64,000 nt of DNA from Desulfatibacillum aliphaticivorans DSM 15576 (GCF_000429905.1 NZ_AUCT01000017.1:1-64000); one strand, 5' to 3'; shown: positions 1-8,859, counted from the stretch's first letter. The notes: generated by a model not told the origin, from the letters alone. Made by a program: numbers and translations.

Positions 1-182
1 GTCATGAATTACATCCTTGACATTATTGAAAAAACAATAATTGACCAGATGTCTATAGCATCTGCGAAACTTTAGTTAAAAGTAAATTGTAGTTGCAATT
101 CATCAATAAAAGATCGGTCAGAAGCAGTAATATGAATATTACCCGCCGGCCGTTCTATGGTCAAAGAAAACTTTAAGTTTGT

Positions 183-650
183 TCAGTGACCCATGCAATT
201 CCCGCCTATGACTGGAGGGGGGCGGGCGTCTTTTTCGTCGGAAACGTCCTTGTACGCGGCGCTTTTCTGGATGAAAATCTTCACGATTTCGCTGTCCGGC
301 CTTTCGGGGTTGGGGACGCCGACCAAAGCGCACATCTCTATGGCCGGGTGCTTGAACAGCTTGTCTTCCACTTCCGAGGAAAACACTTTGTACCCGCCGA
401 CAATGATCATGTCTTTGGCGCGATCCACCACGTAGACGAAACCGTCCTCGGCCATCCTGCCCACCTCCCCGGTGTGCATCCAGATTTCGCCCTCGTGCTC
501 CCTTAAGGCGTTGAGGGTTTCCTCCGGACGATTCAATTAGCCCTGCATCACCTGGGGGCCGCAGCAAATAAGTTCCCCACATCCTTCGACATTTTTGTCG
601 TAAGACGCAAGCCAGGGTTTGTCTTCACAAAACATACTGCGTACTCCTTG
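183..650 (-). pseudogene. acyl-CoA synthetase (AMP-binding) C-terminal remnant
   Basis: This is a decayed fragment of an AMP-forming acyl-CoA ligase. The minus-strand frame carries the family's C-terminal subdomain hallmarks: a GPQVMQG stretch, NRPEETLNALR, HTGEVGRMAEDGFVYVVDR, KDMIIVGGYKV and the VEDKLFKHPAI helix. Between GPQVMQG and LNRPEET, where family members usually have a Tyr (GYWNRPEET-like), the codon is TAA at about position 537, so the reading frame is interrupted. The 3' end also departs from the family: after the VKIFIQKSAAY segment the expected C-terminal region with the catalytic lysine is replaced by unrelated residues. Nothing of the large N-terminal domain is present. It is a pseudogene with high likelihood. 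The exact 5' limit is uncertain. Confidence 0.75.
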
Positions 651-902
651 ACTGCCAAACATCTTAAACCTGCGACGTCAATACTAATGCTGGCGTTTGG
701 ATATATCTTTGAAAATAGGGCGTTTTCAGAATTGGCTGGTTGTTCCGGACTTTGGACGCAAATATAGCGTCGCGGCTCAAGGTTCAGCAACCTGCGCCGT
801 TTTTCCGGTCTCGGTTCATCCCGATTTAACCGGGATGGCTTTGGTCAATCCTTGTGAAAAAGCCTGGGACAAATCCCATTTTGCACAAGCAGTAAAGAAA
901 AA

Positions 903-1349
903 CTACTTGCGCAGGCGAAGCTGATACAGGCCCTTGCTCAACGCAGTCACCTGCCCGGACTCATCCTTGATTTCGCCTTCCAAAATAAAATCACTCTTTC
1001 CCTTGGTGGATGCCTCCTCCTCGATACGGGCGATTTCATCTTCCGAGATGCTAATTTCCACATACGCATCCGTGGTGACCGGCCTGCGGTAGGAAATGCT
1101 CATCTCCTTGATAATGGGAAAAAACTTGTTGAGGTCAAAGCTGGACCAGCTGAGGGCCCCGCCTGGGATTTCCGCCAGCGTGAACAGAGCGCCGGCATAC
1201 ATGGTTCCTATGTGATTTTCATTTCCTTTGATGGGTGCAGACAGCTTACAATACCCCCTCTTTAAATCCACCACCTTCAACCCCATCCTTTTGACGAAGT
1301 CGATTCCCTCTTCAATGATGCTGATCATAGGATCGGAATGGTTGCTCAT
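903..1349 (-). CDS. hotdog-fold acyl-CoA thioesterase (DUF4442/PaaI-like)
   Basis: A 148-residue cytoplasmic protein of the hotdog thioesterase superfamily, which hydrolyses acyl-CoA thioesters. The segment HIGTMYAGALFTLAE matches the long central helix signature (N-h-x-G-x-l-h-g-g-a-l-x-x-l-a-e) of DUF4442/YiiD-C/PaaI proteins, followed by a strand with SISYRRPV typical of the same fold. Length is normal for the family. The start is supported by an AAGGAG ribosome site a few bases upstream. A sigma-54-like promoter lies about 60 bp upstream on the same strand, and the divergent neighbour is a sigma-54 activator, so the pair is probably a regulator-target unit. Substrate is unknown; proximity of an acyl-CoA ligase remnant suggests fatty or aromatic acyl-CoA. 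Confidence 0.8.
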   Translation of the reverse strand: MSNHSDPMISIIEEGIDFVKRMGLKVVDLKRGYCKLSAPIKGNENHIGTMYAGALFTLAEIPGGALSWSSFDLNKFFPIIKEMSISYRRPVTTDAYVEISISEDEIARIEEEASTKGKSDFILEGEIKDESGQVTALSKGLYQLRLRK

Positions 1350-1408
1350 TTTTTCTCCTTAAGTGACGGCTGGTTGGAGCAAGGCCTTGCATCTCAAAAG
1401 ACTGATAT

Positions 1409-1424
1409 GGCAAAGCCCATGCCA
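1409..1424 (-). promoter_or_regulatory. sigma-54 (-24/-12) type promoter for the thioesterase gene
   Basis: Read on the minus strand the site is TGGCATGGGCTTTGCC, with the GG and GC elements separated by 10 bases as required for RpoN promoters (consensus TGGCAC-N5-TTGCW). It sits about 60 bp upstream of the thioesterase ATG at 1349. The gene divergent from it encodes a GAFTGA-containing sigma-54 activator, which strengthens the call. Two positions differ from consensus. Confidence 0.6.
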
Positions 1425-1505
1425 AGATGGAACTGAGATTGCATATATTGTATTTTTAAGAGGTTATGTTTTGCGCCAGTGTATTTAGAATGGATTTAAC
1501 GGGAA

Positions 1506-1547
1506 TTCTACCACATTCGTTGAAAAACGCCCACATATGTGGTAGAA
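1506..1547. promoter_or_regulatory. inverted repeat, candidate activator binding site
   Basis: A perfect 10-bp inverted repeat, TTCTACCACA and TGTGGTAGAA, with a 22-bp spacer. The right arm is embedded in the 12-bp palindrome CCACATATGTGG. It lies about 85-125 bp upstream of the sigma-54-type promoter at 1409-1424 and just before the activator gene, the usual place for an enhancer bound by a sigma-54 activator. It could serve both activation of the thioesterase gene and autoregulation. Confidence 0.5.
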
Positions 1548-1586
1548 AATAAGCCTGTCTATCAAATAAGGTATATTGGGGGGCTT

Positions 1587-3176
1587 ATGAATCCGGATCC
1601 AAATGAATTTTTTAAAAATACCGTTCTTAGAATTTGCTCCAGCCTGGAAGTGGAAAAAGCCTTGTGGCACTCCCTGCTGTATGTCAGGGAGCATATTCCC
1701 GCTTCCCAGATGAGCCTGCATCTATACAACCCGGTTACTGGAGTCGCTGAAACCGTGGCCCAAGCCACCCCGGGAAAATACGGCCGGCTTTCGGTCAAGA
1801 CCCATCTGTCCGAAAAGGCCCGCCGGCAGGTGGAGGCCCAGCGTTCTCAGCGTTTGCGCAGGGTCAACCGGGTCAGCGACGACCCTGTGGCGGAAGAGGT
1901 GAGCCGGTATTTCGGCGGCGCGGTCCAATCCGCCCTGATTCTCGACCTGGTGATCGAAGGCCGGCTGATAGGCGTTTTGACTCTCCACGGAGAAGTGGGC
2001 AAAACCTATACGGCCAGGCACGAGCAATTATTCCGCCTGTTGAACGAACCTTTCGCCGTGGCCTTAAGCAACAGCATGCGGCAACGCGAGTTAAACAAGC
2101 TCAAAGAACTGCTGACCGACGACAACCCCTATTTTCAGGAGAATGAGGAGGCCTTTTCCGAAAACGAGGTTGTGGGCGCCGATTACGGCCTAAGGGGCGT
2201 GATGGAAATGGCGCGTCAGGTCGCTCCCCTTGAGAGCCCCGTGCTTTTGCTGGGCGAAACGGGCGTGGGCAAAGAGTTGATCGCGTCAGCGGTGCACAGG
2301 GCGTCCCCCCGGCGAAACGGCCCGCTCATCAAAGTCAATTGCGGCGCCATTCCGGACACCCTCATTGATTCCGAACTTTTCGGCCATGAAAAGGGCGCCT
2401 TCACCGGCGCCTCGTCCATGAAGCGCGGCCGCTTTGAGCGCGCGGACGAGGGAACGATTTTTCTGGACGAAGTGGCCGAGCTTTCCCCCGAGGCCCAGGT
2501 GCGCCTGCTGCGGGTGCTTCAGGAAAAGGAAATCGAACGCGTGGGCGCCGCGGAAACCACCCATGTGGATATTCGGGTTATTGCAGCCACCCACCGGAAC
2601 CTGGACGGCTTGGTTTCCATGGGCCGTTTTCGCCAGGATTTGCTGTTTCGGCTTAAGGTGTTCCCCATCGTCATTCCACCCTTGAGGGACCGCAAGGGCG
2701 ACATACCCTCCCTGGTCCAGCATTTCGTCCGCATTAAGAGCCTGGACATGAAGCTGGGAACCATTCCGCCCCTGGCGCCCGGCGCCATGGACAAGCTCAT
2801 GGATTACTCCTGGCCCGGCAACGTGCGCGAACTGGAAAACGCCGTGGAGCGGGCCTTGATCCTGAGCGGCGGCAAAAAACCCGTCTTTCAGGAATTCGAC
2901 CTGGGCCTCAAACCCGGCCCCAAAACCAAAAATGTGGAATCCCTCAGCCTGCCCACCATGGATCAGGCCATGGCCGACCTCATGCGCAAAGCTCTGGTCC
3001 TTGCCAAGGGCCGGGTGGAAGGCAAGGGCGGGGCGGCTGAAATCCTGGGGATGCACCCCATGACCTTGAGGAATCGCATGAAAAAGCTGGGCGTCCCGTT
3101 CGGTAAAAAAGCCCGCGCGGTGTACAAGAGCTCCGCCCCCTCCACGGTGCTCAACTGGCCCCAGGTCAAAAAATAG
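1587..3176 (+). CDS. sigma-54-dependent transcriptional activator with GAF domain
   Basis: A 529-residue enhancer-binding protein. Residues about 1-180 form a GAF-like sensor domain. The AAA+ domain follows, with Walker A GETGVGKE near residue 224, the sigma-54 contact loop GAFTGA near 269, Walker B GTIFLDE and the sensor region GNVRELEN. A Fis-type helix-turn-helix occupies the C-terminus (GGAAEILGMHPMTLRNRMKK). The longer open frame starts at 1539, but that ATG has no ribosome site; the ATG at 1587 is preceded by a G-rich GGGGGG element, so I prefer it. It is divergent from the thioesterase gene, which has a sigma-54-like promoter, so that gene is a likely target. The ligand sensed by the GAF domain is not evident. 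Confidence 0.88.
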   Translation: MNPDPNEFFKNTVLRICSSLEVEKALWHSLLYVREHIPASQMSLHLYNPVTGVAETVAQATPGKYGRLSVKTHLSEKARRQVEAQRSQRLRRVNRVSDDPVAEEVSRYFGGAVQSALILDLVIEGRLIGVLTLHGEVGKTYTARHEQLFRLLNEPFAVALSNSMRQRELNKLKELLTDDNPYFQENEEAFSENEVVGADYGLRGVMEMARQVAPLESPVLLLGETGVGKELIASAVHRASPRRNGPLIKVNCGAIPDTLIDSELFGHEKGAFTGASSMKRGRFERADEGTIFLDEVAELSPEAQVRLLRVLQEKEIERVGAAETTHVDIRVIAATHRNLDGLVSMGRFRQDLLFRLKVFPIVIPPLRDRKGDIPSLVQHFVRIKSLDMKLGTIPPLAPGAMDKLMDYSWPGNVRELENAVERALILSGGKKPVFQEFDLGLKPGPKTKNVESLSLPTMDQAMADLMRKALVLAKGRVEGKGGAAEILGMHPMTLRNRMKKLGVPFGKKARAVYKSSAPSTVLNWPQVKK

Positions 3177-3273
3177 GCCTTTAGCCAGCTTAAATCCCGA
3201 CGCCTTTGTTCGCAGGTTCATCCGACAACATTTTGACTGCAATCCCGAAAGTTGAGGCCGTACCGTTAAATTG

Positions 3274-4137
3274 CTACACGTCGGGCCGGAATCCCCAGAA
3301 ATAGTCCTTGATGTCGTCTTTTAACGGGGCTTTTTGGTAAAGCTCCATGGCGTCCGTGGGACAATTGCTTGCGCACAGCCCGCACCCGATGCACCGGCCC
3401 TGTATTTCAGCTTGTTCCTCGCCCAGGACAATGGCGTGCATGGGGCAGACCTCCACGCATTTTCCGCAGGCGATGCAATCGCCGCTCACCCGCGCTTCCC
3501 AGCCGATGCTTTGAATCCTGTCGCCGAAGACTTCCGTGATTTTTTTGCACGAATTCAAAGACAGGCAGCAGCAGGGGCAGCAAAAGCAGACTTCCAGGAA
3601 ATTTTGCATCTTATCCTTGGGAAAGCCCCAAAAATACTGCTCCGCCTCGATCCACAGGCACTGGCAGATTAGCCCAAGCTCCACGCCTTTGTGCAAATGC
3701 TCGATGGCTTCCTCCACCGAGGCCTTGCGGGAAATCCCGTTTTCATAGGTGACATGGGACCCCTGGCCCAAAAAAATGCAGGCGTGGTCATGGGGGAAGT
3801 CCTGGCAGTTATTGCCATCGCGGCAAAGACACCTGTGCACGATATACCGGTCGGGCGCCTCGCGGATCAGCTTCTCCACTAAATGGATAGGCATGACCGT
3901 GCTGCCCTGGCTTCCCTTTTTGTTCAGCTCCGCTTCCAAAGGGATGACCGTTCCCTGGGTGAAATGTATTTTCTTGTCATTGATCAGGGCTGCCCGTCTG
4001 ACCATCCAGCCGATGTACGGATTTTCCGCATGGTGAAGCAGCTTCACCAAATTGTGAAAAATCGGGACATAAAAATTCCACCAGTTGATGCGCACTGCAA
4101 ATTTTTTCTTAAAAAGCTCTCCCAACATAACAAACAT
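3274..4137 (-). CDS. 4Fe-4S dicluster ferredoxin-like protein
   Basis: An iron-sulfur protein of about 287 residues. The C-terminus holds two classic clusters, CIACGKCVEVCP and CIGCGLCASNCP, giving a bacterial-ferredoxin 2[4Fe-4S] module. The central part is cysteine-rich (CLCRDGNNC and CFCCPCCC), a pattern seen in 4Fe-4S oxidoreductase-like proteins of anaerobes and possibly binding a further cluster. The frame is open to a TTG at 4293, but the added N-terminus looks non-coding. The ATG at 4137 has a GGGGGG ribosome-site-like run, and the protein then begins with a hydrophobic/basic segment. It faces the sigma-54 activator tail-to-tail. Probably an electron-transfer partner; the redox reaction is unknown. 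Confidence 0.72.
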   Translation of the reverse strand: MFVMLGELFKKKFAVRINWWNFYVPIFHNLVKLLHHAENPYIGWMVRRAALINDKKIHFTQGTVIPLEAELNKKGSQGSTVMPIHLVEKLIREAPDRYIVHRCLCRDGNNCQDFPHDHACIFLGQGSHVTYENGISRKASVEEAIEHLHKGVELGLICQCLWIEAEQYFWGFPKDKMQNFLEVCFCCPCCCLSLNSCKKITEVFGDRIQSIGWEARVSGDCIACGKCVEVCPMHAIVLGEEQAEIQGRCIGCGLCASNCPTDAMELYQKAPLKDDIKDYFWGFRPDV

Positions 4138-4461
4138 GGAAAAATCCCCCCGTGATGCAAGCGTGACGATGAACTCGACATATGCCGGCGCCGGCGAAGA
4201 ACCTTTAAGGCCAGGGGCTCTTGGGCCGGTTTGCGAAAAAATACTGAATAGCGAGCAATAATATTCATACTTTACATTTGACCTCTTAGTCAATACACGA
4301 TGTAAAATTTTTTTGGGAGAGCGTCCACCGGTTCCAAAGGTTAAGCTGCTTCAAAATTAGTCTGAAAAATCAGTACAAAATCCATTTTTACTATTCAGCT
4401 TCACTGAATTGTGTTATAAAATGAAAAAAAATTTCCAAAGTATGTTTTTGCTTGACAAAGA

Positions 4462-4501
4462 GAGCTGATTTTAACAAAGTTCATTTAAAATAATTCAGCT
4501 C
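4462..4501. promoter_or_regulatory. inverted repeat in the leader of the saccharopine-dehydrogenase-like gene
   Basis: Arms GAGCTGA...TCAGCTC with inner complementary tracts TTTTAA...TTAAAA, directly upstream of the AAGGAGG ribosome site. It could be an operator or an RNA hairpin that affects translation of the downstream gene. The ~380-bp divergent region at 4138-4520 is otherwise AT-rich and I see no convincing promoter in it. Confidence 0.3.
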
Positions 4502-4520
4502 ATAAGGAGGGGAGGGCGTC

Positions 4521-5747
4521 ATGGCAAAAGCAGTGGTTCTCGGTGGATGTGGTGCGGTAGGCACGGTGGCTTCCAAGACCTTGGCGGGCCAGGATCTTTT
4601 TTCCCAAGTGATTCTGGCCGATCAGAACAGGGAGCGGGCCGAAAGCCTCATTGGGGAATGGGGATCGGACAAAGTCGGTTTCGTGCAGACGGACGCCTTG
4701 GATCCGGAAAGCATCAAAGCGGCCATTCAAGGGGCTGACGTGGTGGTCAACTGCGTGGGGCCGTTTTACAAGTCGGTCAAGATCATCCTGGATGCGGTTC
4801 TGGAGTCGGGGATTAATTATGTGGACGTGTGCGATGACGTTGACGTAACGCTGGATATTCTGAATTGGGACAAAAAGGCCAAGGAAGCCGGGGTGTCTGC
4901 GTGCATCGGCATGGGCAGTTCGCCGGGGGCGACCAATCTGCTGGCCAAGTTTGCGGCCGACGCCTTGCTGGATGAAGTGGAGTCCATCGATATTTTTCAC
5001 GCCCACGGAGGCGAGCCTTTTGAGGGGCCGGGCGTGATCGGCCACCGTTTTCATTGCATGAGCATAGACATCCCCATGTTTTTGGACGGGGAGTTGAAAT
5101 ACGTCAAATATTTCGAAGAGGACGGCATCGCCCTGCGCCAGACATTCGACTTCCCGGTTTTGGGAGGGGACGTGCTTTTATACCCGTATCCCCACCCGGA
5201 ACAAGTGACATTGCCCCGATACATCAAGACCCGGCAGGTCACCAACAAGGGGACCGTGCTGCCTTCGGAATATTACGATTTGACCCGGGACATGTGCCGT
5301 CTGGGCCTTTCCGGCAAAGAATCCCTGGACGTGAACGGCCAAAGCGTCGTTCCGTACGATTTCGCCCTGGCTTACATCATCCGGGAGCGGGAAAGGATTT
5401 TAAAGGAGACCCGATTCGGCTCCCAGCGGGGATGCTGCAGCGTGGTCGTCAAAGGCAGGAAGGAAGACGCCTACAGCGAGTACAGGTTCCACATGGCTTC
5501 CGGCAGCCAGGCCCTGGGGGAGGGCACCGGCGTACCGGCGGCCGTGGGCGCCATGCTTATGGTTCTGGGCAAGATCACGGAAAAAGGGGTGCTGCCGCCC
5601 GAAGGGTGCATCAACCCCCAGGATTTTCTGGACCTTGTCAGTCCGGTCATGAAACTGGATGAGAAAAAAGGGGATTCCGATTCTTTTAGCGGGGTTATCG
5701 TTCAGCATGTGGATGCTTTGGGGAAGGTTTCCACACTAGACATTTAG
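4521..5747 (+). CDS. saccharopine dehydrogenase family protein
   Basis: A 408-residue NAD(P)-dependent oxidoreductase-like protein. The N-terminus has a Rossmann nucleotide-binding fingerprint (AVVLGGCGAVGTVASKTL), followed by the LADQNRERAE strand/acidic end that selects the cofactor ribose and a VVNCVGPF motif typical of the saccharopine dehydrogenase family. Family members act on lysine-derived or related amino-acid substrates, but many homologues in anaerobes have no assigned substrate. The start is well supported by AAGGAGG upstream. The FGGY kinase gene begins about 45 bp downstream on the same strand, so the two probably form an operon and may act on related metabolites. Specific reaction unknown. 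Confidence 0.8.
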   Translation: MAKAVVLGGCGAVGTVASKTLAGQDLFSQVILADQNRERAESLIGEWGSDKVGFVQTDALDPESIKAAIQGADVVVNCVGPFYKSVKIILDAVLESGINYVDVCDDVDVTLDILNWDKKAKEAGVSACIGMGSSPGATNLLAKFAADALLDEVESIDIFHAHGGEPFEGPGVIGHRFHCMSIDIPMFLDGELKYVKYFEEDGIALRQTFDFPVLGGDVLLYPYPHPEQVTLPRYIKTRQVTNKGTVLPSEYYDLTRDMCRLGLSGKESLDVNGQSVVPYDFALAYIIRERERILKETRFGSQRGCCSVVVKGRKEDAYSEYRFHMASGSQALGEGTGVPAAVGAMLMVLGKITEKGVLPPEGCINPQDFLDLVSPVMKLDEKKGDSDSFSGVIVQHVDALGKVSTLDI

Positions 5748-5792
5748 CCTCTTGTTTGCAGGGAGGGTTGACGCCGGAGATGAGGAAAGGAA

Positions 5793-7373
5793 ATGAGCAT
5801 TTCGGACAAGCATATACTGGCCATCGACCATGGCACCTCCGGAGTGAAGGCCAGTCTGGTTTCCATGAAGGGGAAGGTTCGGGACTACGCCTACCGGAAA
5901 ACGGAGATGTTTTTCCTGCCCGAAGGAGGCGCTGAACAGGATCCCCAGGAATGGTGGGATGCGCTGATTGCCGCCTGCAGGCATTTGATCGAGCGGGGCT
6001 CCGTGCCCCGGGAAAGCATCGTGGGGATGTGCGTGTCCTCCACCTTTTCCAGCACCGTGGCGGTGGATAAGGACGGAAAGCACCTCATGAACGCCCTGAG
6101 CTGGATGGATTCCCGGGGCGGCAAGTACGTCCGGGAGTTTATGAAGGGTTTTCCCTCGGTTCTGGGCTACCACGTACCCAAAGCCTTGAAGTGGATCCAC
6201 AAAACCGCGGGAGGGCCCACCTTGTCGGGCAAGGACGACATCGCCCATATGCTTCTTTTTCAAAAGGAGTTTCCCGAGGTTTATAAAAACGCCCACAAGA
6301 TTCTGCCTTCCAAGGATTTTTTCAATCTCAAGCTGACGGGAAAATTCGCCGCCAGTTACGACTCCATGACTCTGTTCTGGGTGTCGGACGTCCGGGATCC
6401 CCATAACATCCATTACGACGATAAATTGATCGCCGCTCTGGGCATTGACAAAGAAAAACTGCCGGACATGTATGATTCCACCCACGTTTTAGGGCCTGTC
6501 CTGCCCGAGGTGGCCGAGGCCATCGGCCTGCCCGAAGGCGTCATGGTGGTGGAGGGCTCTCCGGACCATCAATGCGCGGCCATGGGGTCCGGGGCCGTGG
6601 AGGATTATCAGGCCCATTTGTACGTGGGCACGTCCTCTTGGGTTCAGTGCATCGTGCCTTTTAAAAAGACGGATATCTTTCATTCCATCGCGTCTCTGCC
6701 TACGTCCATTCCGGGGAAGTTCTCCTCCGTCAATGAGCAGGACATGGCCGGAGGATGCCTGAGTCTGCTGGTTCAGAACGTCCTGGGCATCGGTGAAATC
6801 AAGGAGGACGAAAACCCCTTTGAAATGCTCACCAGCATCGCCCAGACCTCCCCGCCCGGCGCCAACAACGTCATTTTCACCCCCTGGCTCAACGGCGAGC
6901 GCACCCCTGTGGACGACACCACTATCCGGGGCTGCCTGTTCAACCTCACCCGCACCAGCACGTCGGCCGACATGGTAAGGGCGGTCATGGAAGGCGTGGC
7001 CCTGAACGTTCGCTGGAGCCTGAAATACGTGGAGAAATTTGCGGGAAGACGGCTGGATGCCATGAATTTTGTGGGCGGAGGCGCCCGCTCAGACCTGTGG
7101 TGCCAGATTTTCGCCGACGTCCTGGACAGAACCGTCCGGCAGGTGAGCGATCCCGTGGCGGCCAACGCCCGGGGAGCCGCCTTTATCGCAGCCGTGGGCC
7201 TGGGGGAGATCGAGTGGTCCCAGATTCCCGAATTAGTCCGGTATCGTGCAACCTACACGCCCAATCCGTCCAACAGAAAGACCTACGACACCCTGTTCAA
7301 GGCCTACACCGACCTCTATAAGGCCCACAAAAATATCTGCAAACGCCTGAACAGCGGGGATAAAAACGACTGA
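5793..7373 (+). CDS. FGGY-family carbohydrate kinase
   Basis: A 526-residue sugar kinase of the FGGY family (xylulokinase/glycerol kinase type), which phosphorylates a sugar or polyol with ATP. The N-terminal domain opens with AIDHGTSGVKASLVS, the phosphate-1 loop. The C-terminal domain contains GSPDHQCAAMGSG and LYVGTSSWV, the second half of the ATPase fold, and GGGARSDLWCQIFADVL near the end, a conserved FGGY motif. Length is normal. GAGGAAAGGAA precedes the ATG. The gene follows the saccharopine-dehydrogenase-like gene and ends in a strong terminator at 7462-7495. The actual substrate cannot be read from the sequence. Confidence 0.88.
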   Translation: MSISDKHILAIDHGTSGVKASLVSMKGKVRDYAYRKTEMFFLPEGGAEQDPQEWWDALIAACRHLIERGSVPRESIVGMCVSSTFSSTVAVDKDGKHLMNALSWMDSRGGKYVREFMKGFPSVLGYHVPKALKWIHKTAGGPTLSGKDDIAHMLLFQKEFPEVYKNAHKILPSKDFFNLKLTGKFAASYDSMTLFWVSDVRDPHNIHYDDKLIAALGIDKEKLPDMYDSTHVLGPVLPEVAEAIGLPEGVMVVEGSPDHQCAAMGSGAVEDYQAHLYVGTSSWVQCIVPFKKTDIFHSIASLPTSIPGKFSSVNEQDMAGGCLSLLVQNVLGIGEIKEDENPFEMLTSIAQTSPPGANNVIFTPWLNGERTPVDDTTIRGCLFNLTRTSTSADMVRAVMEGVALNVRWSLKYVEKFAGRRLDAMNFVGGGARSDLWCQIFADVLDRTVRQVSDPVAANARGAAFIAAVGLGEIEWSQIPELVRYRATYTPNPSNRKTYDTLFKAYTDLYKAHKNICKRLNSGDKND

Positions 7374-7461
7374 TGATTATTGGAAGACAATGGAACGAAT
7401 AAAATTGAAAAATCCATGATTTGATGTGCATCGCAAAACATACCCAGTGCATACCAAAATG

Positions 7462-7495
7462 AAAAAGCCCAGGCCGCTGGCGGTCTGGGCTTTTT
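7462..7495 (+). terminator. rho-independent terminator after the FGGY kinase
   Basis: A GC-rich hairpin with arms AAAAAGCCCAG and CTGGGCTTTTT-like sequence and a CGCTGG-type loop, ending in a TTTTT tract. It closes the saccharopine-dehydrogenase/kinase operon and marks the left border of the accessory region. Confidence 0.85.
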
Positions 7496-7530
7496 GCGTA
7501 AATCAGGCCTTTATTCAAGCCCGATTATTT

Positions 7531-7705
7531 GGTGGAGGATACGGAGCCTTACCCCAATTCGTTCTCCAAACCAAAACATATCCATAATCCCTGTTTATTC
7601 AAACTCTTACCGCGCATCAAGACCCTTTAGGCTGTCGGACACCGAGAGAAATTTAATTCTCTACATTTTCCCGAAACAGAGAACGGACGTGGGTTCGATT
7701 CCCGA
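7531..7705. repeat. 175-bp direct repeat, left copy, with T-arm-like end
   Basis: This segment recurs without gaps at 13388-13562; by eye 16 of 175 positions differ, and about 67 bases at the right end are identical. The repeat begins GGTGGAGG and ends in GGACGTGGGTTCGATTCCCG, which resembles the T-arm of tmRNA (or tRNA), a common target of site-specific integrases. It also contains a small hairpin, AGAGAA-ATTTAA-TTCTCT. No full tmRNA or tRNA can be folded here. Likely a remnant or hybrid attachment site, or a duplicated non-coding RNA. Confidence 0.6.
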
Positions 7706-7766
7706 GCGGAGGCTACCTGTAATCACTCCGCAAACCCGAGTCTGAAAATGGCCATGTCACAAAGAA

Positions 7767-7810
7767 TGTCGTGAACCTGTCGCAAACTTTGTCGCGAAGT
7801 TGTCGCAAAC
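7767..7810. repeat. four tandem TGTCGC(A/G)AA iterations
   Basis: Four imperfect copies of TGTCGCAAAC with 11-12 bp period (TGTCGTGAACC, TGTCGCAAACT, TGTCGCGAAGT, TGTCGCAAAC). They end just before the stop codon of the Fic gene. Spacing of about one helical turn would suit a protein-binding iteron. The rest of 7706-7812 shows nothing recognisable. Confidence 0.4.
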
Positions 7811-7812
7811 AT

Positions 7813-8850
7813 TCAGACCAGTTTATACTCCTGATGGTGGGTTGCTCCTTCACTGCTAATCAGCTGTTTATCAAGCATTCCTTTGAGGTCGCGCTGGAGG
7901 CTACGTCGATTTACATCGGGGCAGATGCTTTCAAAATCCTGAATGGTTAGCTTGCCGTTTTGAAGCAAGTAGCCAACAGCTTTGCCTTGGCGTTCATTCA
8001 GGCTATGCTTTTGCACCATAACATCCCGTTTGATAACCTGCTCACCACGCTCTTTGACTTCGATCATCTGGGTTTCAAGGCCGGTGATGAAGTAATCGAG
8101 CCAACCGGTCATATCCATGTCGTTTTCACGGACGCTCTGGATCTTCTTGTAGAAGGTCGGCCGGTCACGGTCGTAATATTCGCTGATGGTGAACAAGCGC
8201 TTGAAGTCATATCCGGCTTTATAAAGACATAGCGTCGAGAGCAAGCGCGAGGTGCGGCCGTTGCCATCGAGGAAAGGGTGAATATGCACCAGCTGAAACT
8301 GGGCGATACCGCTGATCAGCACTGGATGTATATCAAGATCACCGTTCAGCCATTTCACCATTTCCGACATCATGATCGGTACTTCCACGGCGGATGGCGG
8401 GGTGTAAATCACTTCGCCGGTTGATGAGTTGGCCACATAGTTTTGGATGCGTCGGTAATTGCCGGGATCAGCTTTGCCGCCTCGCACACCTTCCACCAGT
8501 TTGCGGTGAATCTCCCGAATCAGTCCTTCAGTGATCGGGTCACCACTGTCGAGGCAATCCGAAACGAATTCAAAAGCAGAGCGATAATTAAGCAGCTCCC
8601 GCGCATCATCCGGATCGGCTTCCGGCACCGCTTCACCGCGCCACAGGCGTTCCGCCTGATCGAGGGTCAACTGTGTGCCTTCGATGTGGGTTGTGTGATG
8701 GGCTTCCTTGATTAACGCCTCTGCGCCCATATCCCGTACCCAGTCATCGGACAAACGTGCCGCTTCCAAAAAACCGCGCGCCCGTTCAATCTGCGTGATT
8801 GCGGCGGTCATCCGGTTGGTTATGGTGAATTTAGGGTTGAACTTGGCCAT
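7813..8850 (-). CDS. Fic family protein (AMPylase-like)
   Basis: A 345-residue Fic-domain protein. The catalytic motif [14 protein letters not shown] (HxFxDGNGRxxR) near residue 187 is intact, so nucleotidyl transfer (usually AMP) to a target hydroxyl is expected. An N-terminal TTHIEG near residue 48 matches the inhibitory [S/T]xxxE[G/N] helix, making it a class II, self-inhibited Fic protein. A winged-helix-like segment lies in the C-terminal third, as in other Fic/DUF4172-type regulators. The start is preceded by GAGGTGA and lies just 9 bases after the methylase stop, so it belongs to the XRE-RM-Fic operon. Such Fic genes often accompany type I-like restriction systems; the target is unknown. 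Confidence 0.88.
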   Translation of the reverse strand: MAKFNPKFTITNRMTAAITQIERARGFLEAARLSDDWVRDMGAEALIKEAHHTTHIEGTQLTLDQAERLWRGEAVPEADPDDARELLNYRSAFEFVSDCLDSGDPITEGLIREIHRKLVEGVRGGKADPGNYRRIQNYVANSSTGEVIYTPPSAVEVPIMMSEMVKWLNGDLDIHPVLISGIAQFQLVHIHPFLDGNGRTSRLLSTLCLYKAGYDFKRLFTISEYYDRDRPTFYKKIQSVRENDMDMTGWLDYFITGLETQMIEVKERGEQVIKRDVMVQKHSLNERQGKAVGYLLQNGKLTIQDFESICPDVNRRSLQRDLKGMLDKQLISSEGATHHQEYKLV

Positions 8851-8859
8851 CGGGTCACC

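Noticed and set aside
1..75. End of a plus-strand gene (open frame from position 1 to a TAG at 73-75, 24 codons).
   Set aside because: Too short and without recognisable motifs; AT-rich and not enough to support a feature.
817..837. Hairpin CATCCCG-ATTTAAC-CGGGATG, possible terminator.
   Set aside because: No T-tract follows on either strand and it lies in the degraded acyl-CoA ligase region.
2286..3242. Long minus-strand open frame opposite the sigma-54 activator (318 codons).
   Set aside because: It is the antisense shadow of a clear AAA+ gene and encodes low-complexity, non-domain sequence.
7531..7705. A functional tmRNA or tRNA gene at the repeat copies.
   Set aside because: Only the T-arm-like segment can be recognised; the acceptor stem, CCA end and (for tmRNA) tag-encoding ORF are missing.
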